Assembly: GCF_900142135.1 (NCBI RefSeq)
Contig: NZ_FQZU01000050.1
Span: 1 to 35,453, forward strand
Length of the DNA stretch: 35,453 nt
Direction: 5' to 3'
Source of the DNA: Desulfatibacillum alkenivorans DSM 16219
GTDB taxonomy: Bacteria > Desulfobacterota > Desulfobacteria > Desulfobacterales > Desulfatibacillaceae
Part shown: in pieces, positions 14,301 through 26,300 of the stretch
How positions within the stretch are numbered: position 1 is the first letter of the stretch
Layout: each line of letters begins with the position of its first letter
The notes under the pieces: model-generated
What the model was told of the DNA's origin: nothing
What the model saw: the letters and a program-made list of their open reading frames with translations, nothing else
The model's database searches: none
Translations under genes and position numbers: made by a program

Positions 14301-17300
14301 GGCGCCGTCGGTCGAAGTAATCGTAACAGCAGTGCCGCCCGTGTGGAAGGTCACGATCTGGCTGATCTCGATGTTTCCGCCCGCCGTGAGGGTGATTGTT
14401 CCCGTTCCCGCGCTTACCCGGGCCTCGCCCGTGTTATTCTGGAACATGGACAAAACGCCGTCTCCGCCGCCCGCCGCGTCGGCCGAAATGGTCACGTTCA
14501 CGCTGCCGCTGAATGTAGACCCTGCATGGGAAACGGTAATATCGCCGTTCACGCCCATGGTCACGTTATTTCCGGCCAGAATCTGGACGGAGCCGGAAGC
14601 GGCGTCCACGGTCATGGGGCCACTAAAGACAACGTTAGCGTCGGCGCCGCCCTGGGTATCGACAATTGCACTTGCCCCGCCCTGGCTGACCAGGGCCGTG
14701 GCTGCGTCATCCACGGGATTGATGTTAATGGCGCCGTTGACGGTGATATCGCCTTCCAGGGATTGTATGAGCACCGAGCCGGAGGCGGCGGAGCTTCCCG
14801 AGCCCGTGCCTGCCTTGATGGCGCCGTTAACAATGACGGAACCGCCGGTTCCCCGAGAGTCCAGGTAAACCATGAAGTCGCCGCCCGAGCCTCCGGCCGT
14901 TATGGAGCCGTCCACCACCAATGCGCTGGCGCCGGTTCCATTGGAGGAAATGTCTATCTGGGCTGCGCCGCTTACGCTGGTCGCCGTAACGCTTCCGCCC
15001 ACATTCACTTGCTTGGAGCCGGTTCCGCCGCTCAGGATACTTACGTAGGCGGAGCCGCTGGAAGCCTGGGAAGTCAAGTCCGCATCCACCGTGAGATTGC
15101 CCTGACCGGCGGCAATGAACATCACCGCGTCCCCCGAGCCGTCGTTTATCACGGAAATGCCGGAATTAGCGCCGATATTCACGCTTCCATCAGCGCCAAT
15201 GGCCACATAATCTGCGGAGCCCGGCGTTGCAAACCCGAACGGCAGAGATGTTCCCGCCAACCCGGATCCCAAGCCATGGGCGATTATCGTCCCCGTGCCG
15301 GAGCCAATGGTCAGGTTTCCTGAGGCGAAAATATCCACGTAAGCGCTGGCGCCGCTTCCCGCGGCGGAATCCGCCAGGATGTCGGCGTTTCCTTCCACGG
15401 TGACGCCGCCGCCGGCATGCAGGTCAATCCCTGCAAAAGCGGTGGACCCGCTTCCGGCCAGGGCCTGGAGGTCGCTGTTTCCATATACGGTGATATTTCC
15501 GTCCACGCTGCCGTTGATCCACCCTGCTGCAACGCTGCCCGTGGAAGCGCTGGCGTCGGCTATCACCTGGGCGTCCAGATGCAGGTCGCCGGAAGCGAAC
15601 AGCCCCACTTTGGCGCCGCCGCTGCCGCCGGCTGCGGAACTGGCCAGGATGTCGTTATACACGATGAGGTCGCCGCCGCTGGCGGTCAGAGTCACGGAAC
15701 CGGTTGAGTCCGGACCGCCCAGGGCCTGGATGGTTCCCGCGCCTGCCTTGCCTGCATCAACGGACACGGAGCCGCTTGCGGACACGATGCTCACGTAGGA
15801 ACTGCGCGATCCCCCGGTGGAGCCGTCCGCCCGAAGATTGACGGCGCCATGCACGGTGATGTTTCCCTCGGAAACAATATCGATGCCGCCGTCGCCCGAA
15901 CCGCCGGTCGCGTAGATATCCGCCAGAGACCCCAATGCAACCGATCCTGCCACAGGGACGTCCAAGGAGCCTGTGAAATACGAGCCGAAGCCAATTCCCG
16001 CCAAAGCAAAGGAGCCGCCGTAAGTTCTGGCGTCAACGTTCACCTGGCCGTTAAGGGTCACGTTGCCCGTGCCTGTTCCGCCGCCGCTTCCAAAGGCGAA
16101 AATGTTCAATTGGGCGAAGCCCGAACCCAAGCCATCGCCGGCTTCGACGGTGAGCGCGCCGGAGCTTGTTCCGGCGGATTCCAGGGTGATGTTCCCGCTG
16201 GTGGAAATCAGGGAAAGATTGGCTGAGCCGGAACCCGTGTTCCGCACCAGTATGGGCGCATCCACGTTGATGTCGCCCGCGGCCGTCAAGAGTACCTTGG
16301 AAGGTATGGGGCCGATAAACCATCCCGCCGCGCCCAAGGCCTGGATGGAAGCCCCGGCGTTCACGTCAATGGAGCCGCCGATCGCCGAACCTGTGAATCC
16401 GATGCTGACCACTGCTTTGGACCCGCCGTTGGTTTCCGCGTCAGCCAGGATGGAGCCGTCCACCACTACCGAAGAGCTCAAGGCCTCGACCAAAACAAAG
16501 GCGGAGTCCGCATGGGAAATTGCCTGAATGGTTCCTCCCGCGCCAACATCCAGGCCTGCGCCTGCAGTTGCGTTGCTGACAATAAACACAGGCGCGCGGC
16601 CGCCCTCAGCGATAACCGAACCCGTTGACTGGCCAATGCTTATGACGCCGGCTTCAATGTTCACTCCTGCGTCGCCGGTATCGCCGCCCCGTACGTTCAC
16701 CTTGCCAAGCCCGGTGGCCCCGATGGTCAGGGCGCCGTCTGCGTAAAGATCCACCTGCGTGGACATTGTTGCGCCGGAGTTGGCCTCGGCGACCACGCTG
16801 CCGCCGCCGTCAATAATAATGTCGCCCGCCACCATGTCTCCACTGCCGCCGAATTTCACGAAGGCTTGCAACGTGGTCAATCCGGTCGCGCCCGTGCCCG
16901 AGCCGGCGATGACGTCGCCGTTGACGATGATGTCGCCCAGGCCTGTGCCGTCCGTGTCAAAGGTAATCTGGGAAAACTGGCCGCCCTTGGCCTGGACCAC
17001 GCCCGAGCCGCCCACGGTAATGCCCGTGTAGCTTGTGGCGCCCGTTGCCTTGTTGGATTCAATGTTGATTTTAGCGTTAACGTCGCCCGTGGCATAGACA
17101 TTGCCAATTCCAGCCGAGCCTATGACCACGTCCGAGCCGACCAGGGTGACGGCGCCGCTCCAGGAAGCCGCATGGACCACCGAGGTTCCGGCGCCCGAGC
17201 CGATAGTGATGTCTCCGTCCGCGTATACCTTGACCCAATCCTGGTTTCTGTTGCCGCCGGAGGCGGAAATACTTCCGCCGTTGCGCACCGTCACGTCGCC

Positions 17301-20300
17301 GCCTATGCGGCTGCCGGAGGTTCCTATATCGATCTGGGCGCCGTCAAAGCCGTTAATGGACCCGATGCCCACTGTAGCGATAATGGAGCCGCCGTTCACG
17401 TCCACGTCGTTATTGGCCTGGACGGCGATTTTCGCCTGACCGGTATTGCCTGCCGAGGCCGTAACGGCAACGCCGTTAGCCACGGTGACGTCCGCCGTGC
17501 CCGCGCCGGTTCCGTCGGCGGTCAGCCTGATGGCCGCCGTCTTGCTCGCGCCGGTTATGGTTGCGTTGATGCGTTCGTTGACCGCAATGCTGTCCGCGGT
17601 AATGTCTATGGTCAGGTTGCCGGTGGAAGAGCCCGCAGCGGCGCCGGCAAACACGCCGTCCATGGCGGTGATTCCGCCGATGGTCAGGGCGGCGTTATTA
17701 TCCAGATAAAAGCCTGCCGCACCGTTGCCCGTGCCGAAGTTGGCTTCCAGGTTGCTGACCTGGGTTTCCAGCACGCCCGTTCCCGCGGCGCCCACGCTTT
17801 CCCGGGCGGTAATCACCAAATTGGGGGCCTGGACGTCCAGGGCGCCGGTTCCGGCGCTGCTGGCAATGGTTCCGTTTCCGGTTCCCGTGCCGGCGGTAAG
17901 ATATACCGCACCCAGGCTGACAATAGCTCCGGTTGTTGCATTTCCGCCGTCAAACAGAATATCGCCGGATTTGGCCAGAATACTGACGTCGTTGGTTGCG
18001 GCGGAGCCGTCGTCGGAAACCACGGACTGCACCTTCACGTCCGTATTGGGGCCCGTCACTTGGACGGTAATGGCGCCGCTGTCGGTTTTCACGTCCACCA
18101 GGGTGATGGTGTCGGAATCATGGGCCATGGTTCCGTTAAACCAGACGTCGCCCTTGATTTCCGCATAGGCGGAGAGGGAAACGTCTCCAGTGCTCACGTC
18201 GTTCAGGAGGATGTCCTGAGCGGAGCCCGCCGTACCCCGGCTCTGGGCCGTGATGACGGAAGAACGCACTTCAATGGCGGCGCTCATTCCCGCGGCGCCC
18301 ACGCCGATTTCGCCGGTATTGCCATCATAACCCGCGTAGATGTTCAGGGTTCCCGCAACAATGTCCACGGAGTTGTCGGAGCCCGCGTCAATGATGTCGC
18401 CCTTGGCCCATACGTTTACGATTCCGGTGGTGTTAATGGCGCCGCCGCCCGTTCCTGTACCGCCCAGGGACACGTCTCCCGCGGAGTACACATCCACCTT
18501 GTATCCGCCCGAGGCCGCCGCCTGTCCGCTGGCGCCGATGGTCAGGGTTCCGGTCGTGTTGTACATGGCCAGGCCCAGATCGTTGGAGCCTGCATTAAAG
18601 GCGTCGTTCAGGTTCATGCCGGTTCCGGCGCCCAAATAAACCTGGTTGCCCGTCCCGCCCACGTTCAGATTAAGCCCTGAAATATTGAACGAACCCGCGT
18701 CATAAAGCTGAATGTTGCCTGTATTGCCCGCGTCCTGGGCGGAGCTGACCGTGATGCTGCCGAATGTGCTGGCGTCCACGTCAATGGCCCGCACCGCGTC
18801 GGCTTCGTCAAACAGATCGATGGCCGAAACATCGGCGCCCGTGCCGCCCACATGCTTCCCGGCCTGCAGGTCCAGGGCGGCGCCTCCACTGCCCACCCCG
18901 GAGGTGGGGCCGCCGCCGGAGATAACCGTGGCCTTGTTTCCGTCGTCCAGAATGCTCTTGCCGGTCCCCAGGGCTTGAATGGTCACGTTGCCGAATTCAC
19001 CGCCGCCGGTTCCGCCCGCGCTCACGATCATGACCGTAACGTCGCCGCTGGCGGAATCCACAAAGATGTCGCCCGAGTTGGTGACAAGGCTTTGAAGCGT
19101 GACGTCGTCCGCTTCCCGGATGTTGATGTCGCCCAATACTGTGGTGCTGCCTTGGATGCCGGCAACCCGGGTATTGATGGCTGCGGCTGCGCCCGTTCCT
19201 ATTCCTATGCTTCCCGCAGCGGTCAGATAAGCGGTTCCGGACTTGGAGATGATGTCCGCAGCCGTGTCGCTGCCGGAATCCGTAATAGAGCCGCCCTGGG
19301 CGTCCAGGACAATGCTGCCAAGGCCGCCGCCGTTGACGTCGGTTGCGTCAATGGCGACCAAGTCTACAGCGATGCCCGCTCCGGTGGAGGTCAGGCTGAT
19401 GAATTCGCCCGAACCCTGGCCAATGATCTGCACGTCCGTAGCCGTGATGAGCCCGCCCGCCTGGATCACGATGGTTCCGGTCTGGGTGTCCACGTCCTCC
19501 AGATTAATGGCGTCGGTTTCCGTAATATAGATGTCTCCGGCGGTGGTCACGCTGGCGTCCAGGCGAACCACCTGGGTTTCAATAGGGCCGTTTCCACCCG
19601 TCTCGCCTATGCCGTTGGCAGCCGTGATTGTCGCTCGCGCCACGCCGTTGTTGGCGATGATGTCTTCGGCGGCGCCGCTTGGATCGGCCGCGTCGCCCGC
19701 ATCCAGGACGGCCCCTGAACTCGTGCTGATGATCACGGCGTTGGTTCCGGCGTTGGTGGTGATGAGCTGGCCGATGGTGACGTTTCCGTCCGCCTGCATG
19801 TTGACCACGCCGGCGCCTGCGTCGATCACGGTTCCGTCCGCCATTTGGATCACGCCGTCATTGCTGGCGGAGGTGGAGGATGCAATGGCGCAGCTGAAAC
19901 TGCCCGAGCCCGCGCCGGTTCCGCCCACAAGGGGATTCACCACAATGTCGCCGTTGGCGTCAAAAATAAGGTCGTCGCCCACCTGGATTCTGACGGAGCC
20001 GCTTGAGGCGTAAATATCCACGGGTGCATTGATGGCCACGTCGGCGTCCACTCCGCCTTGGGTGGAGACTATGAATTTGCCCACGCCCGTAGCGCCCACG
20101 TCAACGGACACGCTGCCGCTGAGGGTGATGTCTCCCCAATGGGAGGAGATGTTCACGCTGCCAAGGGAGCCCACGCCCGTTCCGGTCGTGAGGCCGCCGG
20201 TTATGATCACTTCACCGGTATTTCCGTTGGAGTCGATGTCCACCGTGGAGCTGGTCGTCCCTTTCGCGGAAACGGCGCCGCTGACAATAAGAGCGGCGCT

Positions 20301-23300
20301 CGCCCCCGTGCCCGTGCTGTTGGCGTCAATGTCCACAACAGCCGTGGCCCCCGTTGCAGAGACGTTATTGTTTATATTCACCCCGCCAACGGTGGCATTC
20401 AGAATGACGTCCGCGTCACTGCCGGAGGCGGTAAGTCCGGTTTCTCCGCCGGTTCCGACGGTGATGCCCACGGCGCCGTCCGAAGTCACGGAAACGCTTC
20501 CATCAACAATACCGTTTGCAGCCACGTCTTCATTTAGGGATACGTCGCCAACCGCGTCGATTTGGATTGTCGCGATTGTTCCTGTTGCGGCGATGCCGTC
20601 CCCGGAGTCATTCAAAGTGACGGCGCCGCCGATGGAATCGCCGGAAAGGCCGATGTTGACGGCCGCCGTGGTTCCCTCAGCCTTAAGGTCGTTATTGATG
20701 ATTACGTTTCCGCCGGCCAGGAACTCCACCTTGCCTGAGTCTCCCAGGCCGGACCCCGCGTCGGCCAGCACGCCCGTGGCGCCATGGGAGCCCACGGTGA
20801 TGCCGCTGCTAACGGAATCCACGTTCACAAAGGCGTCGCCGCTGGTGCTTTGCGCCTTGACAATGTTGTCCAGGCTAATGGCGCCGCCTGCGTTGATGTC
20901 GATGGAGCCGGTTTGGGCGCTCGCCGTGGCCTGAACCACGCCCAGGGAGCCCATGGTTACGGCATTGGTTGCATTGACGGCGACAAAGGCTTTTTGCGAG
21001 CCGGAAGCCGACACTGAGCCTGCGGCCGTTCCGGAGCCGATGACCACGGAGGAACCGCTGAGAGTGGCCGTGCCCGTGGCCGATGCCACGTTGATCTTGC
21101 CGGAACCCGAGGTGTCCACGCCCAACTTAACGGCGCCGTCCGCATAGGCCTTGACGTAATCGCTGGCGCCCGCAGCGCCCGTGGCGGAAACCGAACCGCC
21201 GCCGAGAATGGTGATGTCTCCGCCAATTTTATTCAAGCCCGTGCCGCCCAGGATCACCTGGGCATGGCCGGCGCCCGTTCCCACCGTGGCTTGAACGGCG
21301 CCGCCGTCGACAGTCAGGCTTCCGTCTGCGTAAACGTTCACGCCCGCCGTATCGGCGCCGGTTTTGCCGCCGGTGGCTGTCACGGAGCCGGAAACAACCA
21401 CATCCCCGCCGACATGATCCCCTGCGGTTCCAATATTCACATAGGCGTCGTCGCCCGAAGCCCCGCCTGCACTTGCTGCTATGGTCCCGGCGATGGAAAC
21501 GCCGTCGTCCGCGGTGATGGTGATGCGGCCGTCATCGCCTGCGCCGGAGCCCGCCGTAGCCAGAACAGAGCCTCCGGCGTTGACGATCACGTCCGCGCCT
21601 GAAGTTCCTCCCGTGCCGCCTGCGGCGTCGATATTGACGGCAGCGTCTCCCGCGCCATTGGCATGCGCAATAGAAGAAACAACCACGCTGCCGCTGGCGG
21701 CGGCTGCCGTTCCCGCTTTGATGTCAATGGCGCCGTTGTTGGTTACGGAACTAGCATAAATGGCGTAGGTTCCAGCGCCCGTATTGGCCTGCAGGGCCAC
21801 ATCGGTTCCGGCTTCAATAAGCACGCTCACGGCGGCATTGCCGGTGGCATGAACGGCGGCATCAGCGGCGCCGGCAACGTTTCCACCCTGGATGGAGACG
21901 CCTCCTGCTGAGGCTTTGATATCCACATTCGCCGCCCCGCTTGAACTGGAGGCCTCGACCGCCTGCTTGCCCGTGATGGTCACGCCTGTCACGGCGTTGA
22001 TGTCCACCGTGGCTGAGGCCACGCCCGTGGCTGCCACGGCGCTGCCATGGTCAATATCAACCGAGCCGGCGAAAGCATCCAGCTTGACCGATCCGGTGGC
22101 AGTCGCCGTCCCGGCGCCTATGGCCGTAATGGAGGCGCCGGTTCCCGTCACCAGGAGGTTCCGCGCCGCCTGCGCATTTACCTGGGCATTTCCGGCGGCG
22201 GCCGATGCGTTGATTGTGCTGGCATTGGCGTCCAGCAAAAGGTCCCTGGAGGCGAGCATGCCGACCAGGGCGGTGTTGGCCGCCTGGGCCTTCACATCGG
22301 CGCTGGCGCCAAAATCGATATCCCCGGTTGTGGTCACCAGGATCACTTTGCCCGTGGCGCCCGAGGTCTGAACAATTACGTCGTCGTTCACGTTCAAAGC
22401 AGTGGCCGCGATGGATATTTTTTGATTTCCCGTGGCGGCGCCTAAAGCCGCCCCGCCAAACACGCCGGTGTTTGGACCCTCAATGGAAAGAGCCTGGTCG
22501 TTTTGCAGATAGAAAGTGGCTGCGCCATTGCTCTTGCCAAACTGGCCTTCCAGTTCGTCCACGTGGGTCATGATCATGTTGGCCTGGGTCCCGATATTCC
22601 CGCCGGCTTCCATGTACAGGTAGCCCGTGTCCGCGGTGCTGAGACTGGTAATTTCGATGGCAGCCGTGCCTGTGGCGCTCACAATGGAGCCGGAGGTTGC
22701 AGTCAGGAAAATATCGTCGTCGCCCGTAATGTGACCCACGCCCGACGGGGCTGCGGTTCCGCCGAAATTGATGTCGCCGGTGTTGTTGGTGATGGTAATG
22801 TCGTGGCCGCCTGTGCCCACGCCGCCGCCGGTATCCGACTCCACGCTGACGATGACGATGGCGTCGCCAAGGACGCCCGAGCGGGTGACGGTGATGGATC
22901 CGTTGTTGGCGTCGATGTCCGTGAGGGTCATGGTTTCATTGCCGCCGTTCAGGAAGATATCCCCTGCCCCGTCGTCTTCGGCGGAAATGCCGACACCGCC
23001 CTGGCCTGCGGTTTCAATGTATATGCCGCCGTTGTCCGTATGGGCGTTGACTGTGGTGGCGTCTATGCGGAGGAAGCCCACGCCTGTGGAGCCTATGCCG
23101 GAATTAGCGGTCAAAACCACAATGCCGCTGGCGCCCGAGGCGGCCGTGATTTCCGTGAGATCCATGGAGGCGTTTATGGACCCGGCGTCCGCATTGACGG
23201 TCACGCTCTTGGAGCCCGCCGCATTGGCTCCGGCAAACACCAGCCCATTGAGGTTCACGTCGCCTGTGCCTGCATACAGCCACACGCTGCCGTCCGACCC

Positions 23301-26300
23301 GGTGACGCTGAACACGGGGTTGATGGTCAGGTCATCGCCGGTCCCGGCGGCGGAGCCCATGGCGGCCAGGGTGATGTTGTCGTCATTTTCGGAAAAACTG
23401 CCTGCGATGGTGAGGGAACCGCCCGCGCCGACAAATATCTGGTCGTCTGACCCGCCGCCCGAGGTCAGGGTGTTGATCTTGAGAGAACCCAGGTCGCCCT
23501 TTTGGTACACCTGGATGTTGCCGTTGGAAACCAGGTTAAGCTCGTTGCCCGGGAGCACGTCCACGGCTTTCCAGTGGTTATTGGCCAGGGTTGGGTTGAT
23601 GTCCGTGGATGAGCCGATAAACCCGGACGCGCCCGATGCGGTGATGGAAATGTCGTGCCCGGCTTCCACCTGGGTGTAGGCGGCGCCGTTGAGCCCGTCT
23701 CCGTCGTCAACCACGTTGCCCGTGCCCGCGCCGGTTCCAGCAGCCGTGACAATGGCGTCGTAGTCGGCCTTTACGCTGCCCAAAGTGACGTCGCCGGTGT
23801 TGGAAGTCAGGGTGACGTCGTAAGAGCCCACCGCCGTATTTTCCAGGGCGTAAACATGCGTTGCAATCAAATCCCCCGCGCCCGTGATAGTCACAAAGCC
23901 GTCCTGGGCGTCCACGGCTGTGGCCGTGGCGGTTCCGGTGGCGCCGTTGCCGTAGGTCAGGAAAATGTCGCCGCTGGCGGTGTCCACATTGGCGTAGTCA
24001 ATGCCATCGTACTCATCCAGGTAGATGTTGCCTGCGACAGAGCTGTCGGCATTAAGCACGGCGATTTGGGTTTCAATAGCCGCTCCGCTGGCGCCGATGC
24101 TGCCTGTGGCCGAAAGCGTAGCCGTGCCGTTGGCTGTGATGATGTCGTAATCCACGTCCGCGTTGGCTTCCAGGATGCTGCCCGCCAACGCGGCGAGGGT
24201 GATGTCGCCATTCGTGGATTTTACGGAATCCACCAGGATGTCGCCTGCGGCGGATGTGATGGTGATATTGCCAAAAGCTGTCCCCGCGTTTTCCACGTCC
24301 CTCAGGGTCAGTCCGTCGGTCTCTGCGATGGTAATGTTGCCGTTGGAGCCCAGATAGGAATCCAGGATGGCAATCTTGGTCTCTATGGCGTTAGAGCCGG
24401 TGCCCTGGGTCTGGGCGGTGTTGATGGAAACGATGGCGCCGGCTCCGTTGGCGATGATGTCTTCGGTCCATCCGTTGGGGCCTGCTGCGTTGCCCGCATC
24501 ATACAGTCCCAGTTCCGTGGAATCGATGTCAACGGCCACGCCGCCTGTTAAGGTGGTAATTACCTGGCCGAGAGTGATATTACCCGCAGCACTCATGGTT
24601 ATAAGGCCGGAGCCTGCATCCACCACGGCGCCGTCCGCCATTGTGATACGGCCGTTGTTGCCCGCCGTCTGATCAGCCAGAAGAGAAACGGCCACGTTGC
24701 CCGTGCCCGCACTGGCGTTGACAATGATGTCGCCGCCAGCGGCCATGAAAATATGATCGCCGGCCTTGAGCGAAATGTAGGAGGTCGCTCCCGTGGTGGA
24801 TTCGTTCAATGCAATGGCATTATTCAGGTAGATGGAAGCGCCGTTGCCCACGTTGGTGTCGATATCGACCTGGCCATAAGACCCAAAGTTGCCGGTGATG
24901 GCGCCGTTAAGCTCCATGGTTCCCCGGTTGGAGTCAATATCTATAACGCCGTTCCCGGTGGAGGAAGATCCCAGAATAGCGCCGTCAATGACCACTGCCC
25001 CGGCGGCCCCCTGGGAATTGATGGTTACGTCGGCGTAAGATCCGGCGGCCAGATTCCGGGCCGTGAGGTCGCCAATCACATGAATCGCCCATTTAGAGGA
25101 AGAGCCGAACCCATTACCTTGGGAACTGATGTCTATGGAGGCGTCTCCGCTGTTGGCGGAGGCTGTCACGGCGCCGCCGATTTTCACCTGATTGCTTCCC
25201 GTTCCAGCGCCTGCAATTGTGACGGTTGCAGAGCCCGAATTATTATTAGCGGCTGTAATAGCGCCGTTTCCGAGTTGGATCTCGCCTGCCGCGGCGTCGG
25301 TGCTCTCAATGAGAACAGAGGAAACGCCAAAGGACCCGGAAGCCTGGATGGCCACGCCGTCTTCCGAAGTAACGGAGTCGCCTACTATGGAAACATCGCC
25401 ATTGCCCGAGCCGCCCGCAGCCCTGACAGAGGCCGCGCCGGCGCCTAGATAAATGTTTCCTCCAACCGGGATTCCCGTCCCTGCTTCTCCAATATTTACC
25501 GTAGCGATGATGGCGCTTGACGCGTCGGCGAAAATGTTGGCCGCGTAATTGCCGCCGGCGCCGTCGCCGATGCGCACATCGCCCCCGGCGATGACATCAA
25601 TGCCCGCATTGCCGCTGTTTGCAGCCGTGGCCGTGACGTTGGCGTTGAGAACGAGGTCGCCCGCGCTGCCGGCCGCGGCTTGCAAGGTCACCTGCGCATT
25701 GCCTCCGCTGCCGCCGGCGGAGGCATCTATCGAAGCCGCTCCCGTAGCCGTCCAGGCTGTGCCAGCCAGATTCAACAACCCGTCTACATACAGGTAGCCC
25801 TCCATGGCCTGAATCAACACGTCGGCGTTGCCATCGGAGCCGCCGGTTGCATCAATGTCCGTGCCGCCGGAGATGGTTACGTTGTCGCCGACAATGTCTA
25901 CGTCGGCGTTATAGCCTTGGGCGGATACGTCGGCGGCGGTTCCCAGGATGATGTCATTGCCCGGGTTGGCGCCAAGAATTTTGATTTCGATGCTGGCAGT
26001 CGCCGTGCCCCCATAGCTGGCGGATCCGTCCGCGGTTATGTTGGCCGTATAGCTGCCGGCTGCACCGCCCGGGTCGCCTACGGAGATATCGCCGCTCCTT
26101 GCGTACAATGTAACGGTCGCATTCGCCGACCCGCTGCCGTCCACATCGATATTATTATTGACGGTCAGGCTGGTTGCCGCATCCAGGGTCACGGATGCCA
26201 GGCTGCCGAAAGAGCCAACAGAGCTATAGATAATCCCGGCATTGTCGCTGCCGGAGCCGTCAATGGTAATAGCGCCGGTGTTGGACGTGATGGATATGCT

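Larger units (their letters stand above)
14141..19540 (-). repeat. Super-repeat U3 (about 1,800 residues, subtype-2 core)
   Basis: Opens with IYITETDAINLEDVD (about 19501-19540) and NIREADDVTLQSLVTNSGD (about 19080-19130). Its core is nearly a copy of the U4 core. The spacer holds a 'VKVYADGDITIG' module (about 17100-17250), GDIIIDGGG (about 16801-16830), and rungs paralogous to U4 (14690-16450). Relative to U4 it has about 465 bp of extra rungs between about 15330 and 15800. It closes with a degenerate form of the 'MADG..IDAG' module, VLSMFQNNTG (about 14390-14470). Confidence 0.75.

Noticed and set aside
16051-16323. A minus-strand frame of 90 codons in another register
   Set aside because: It overlaps the giant frame completely, is Arg/His-rich and matches no family. 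It is an off-frame shadow.
16866-18680. A + strand open frame of 604 codons, and others at 12399-13907, 31911-33419 and 10605-11825
   Set aside because: They lie in exact codon register opposite the giant gene. They stay open because the sense frame rarely uses TTA, CTA or TCA codons. Their translations are His/Gly/Val-rich mirror sequences of the repeats, with no recognisable domain and no separate ribosome binding site.
12250-19130. The direct repeat considered as a composite transposon or insertion sequence pair
   Set aside because: The copies are in-frame coding sequence for the same protein module, with no terminal inverted repeats, no transposase and no target-site duplications visible.
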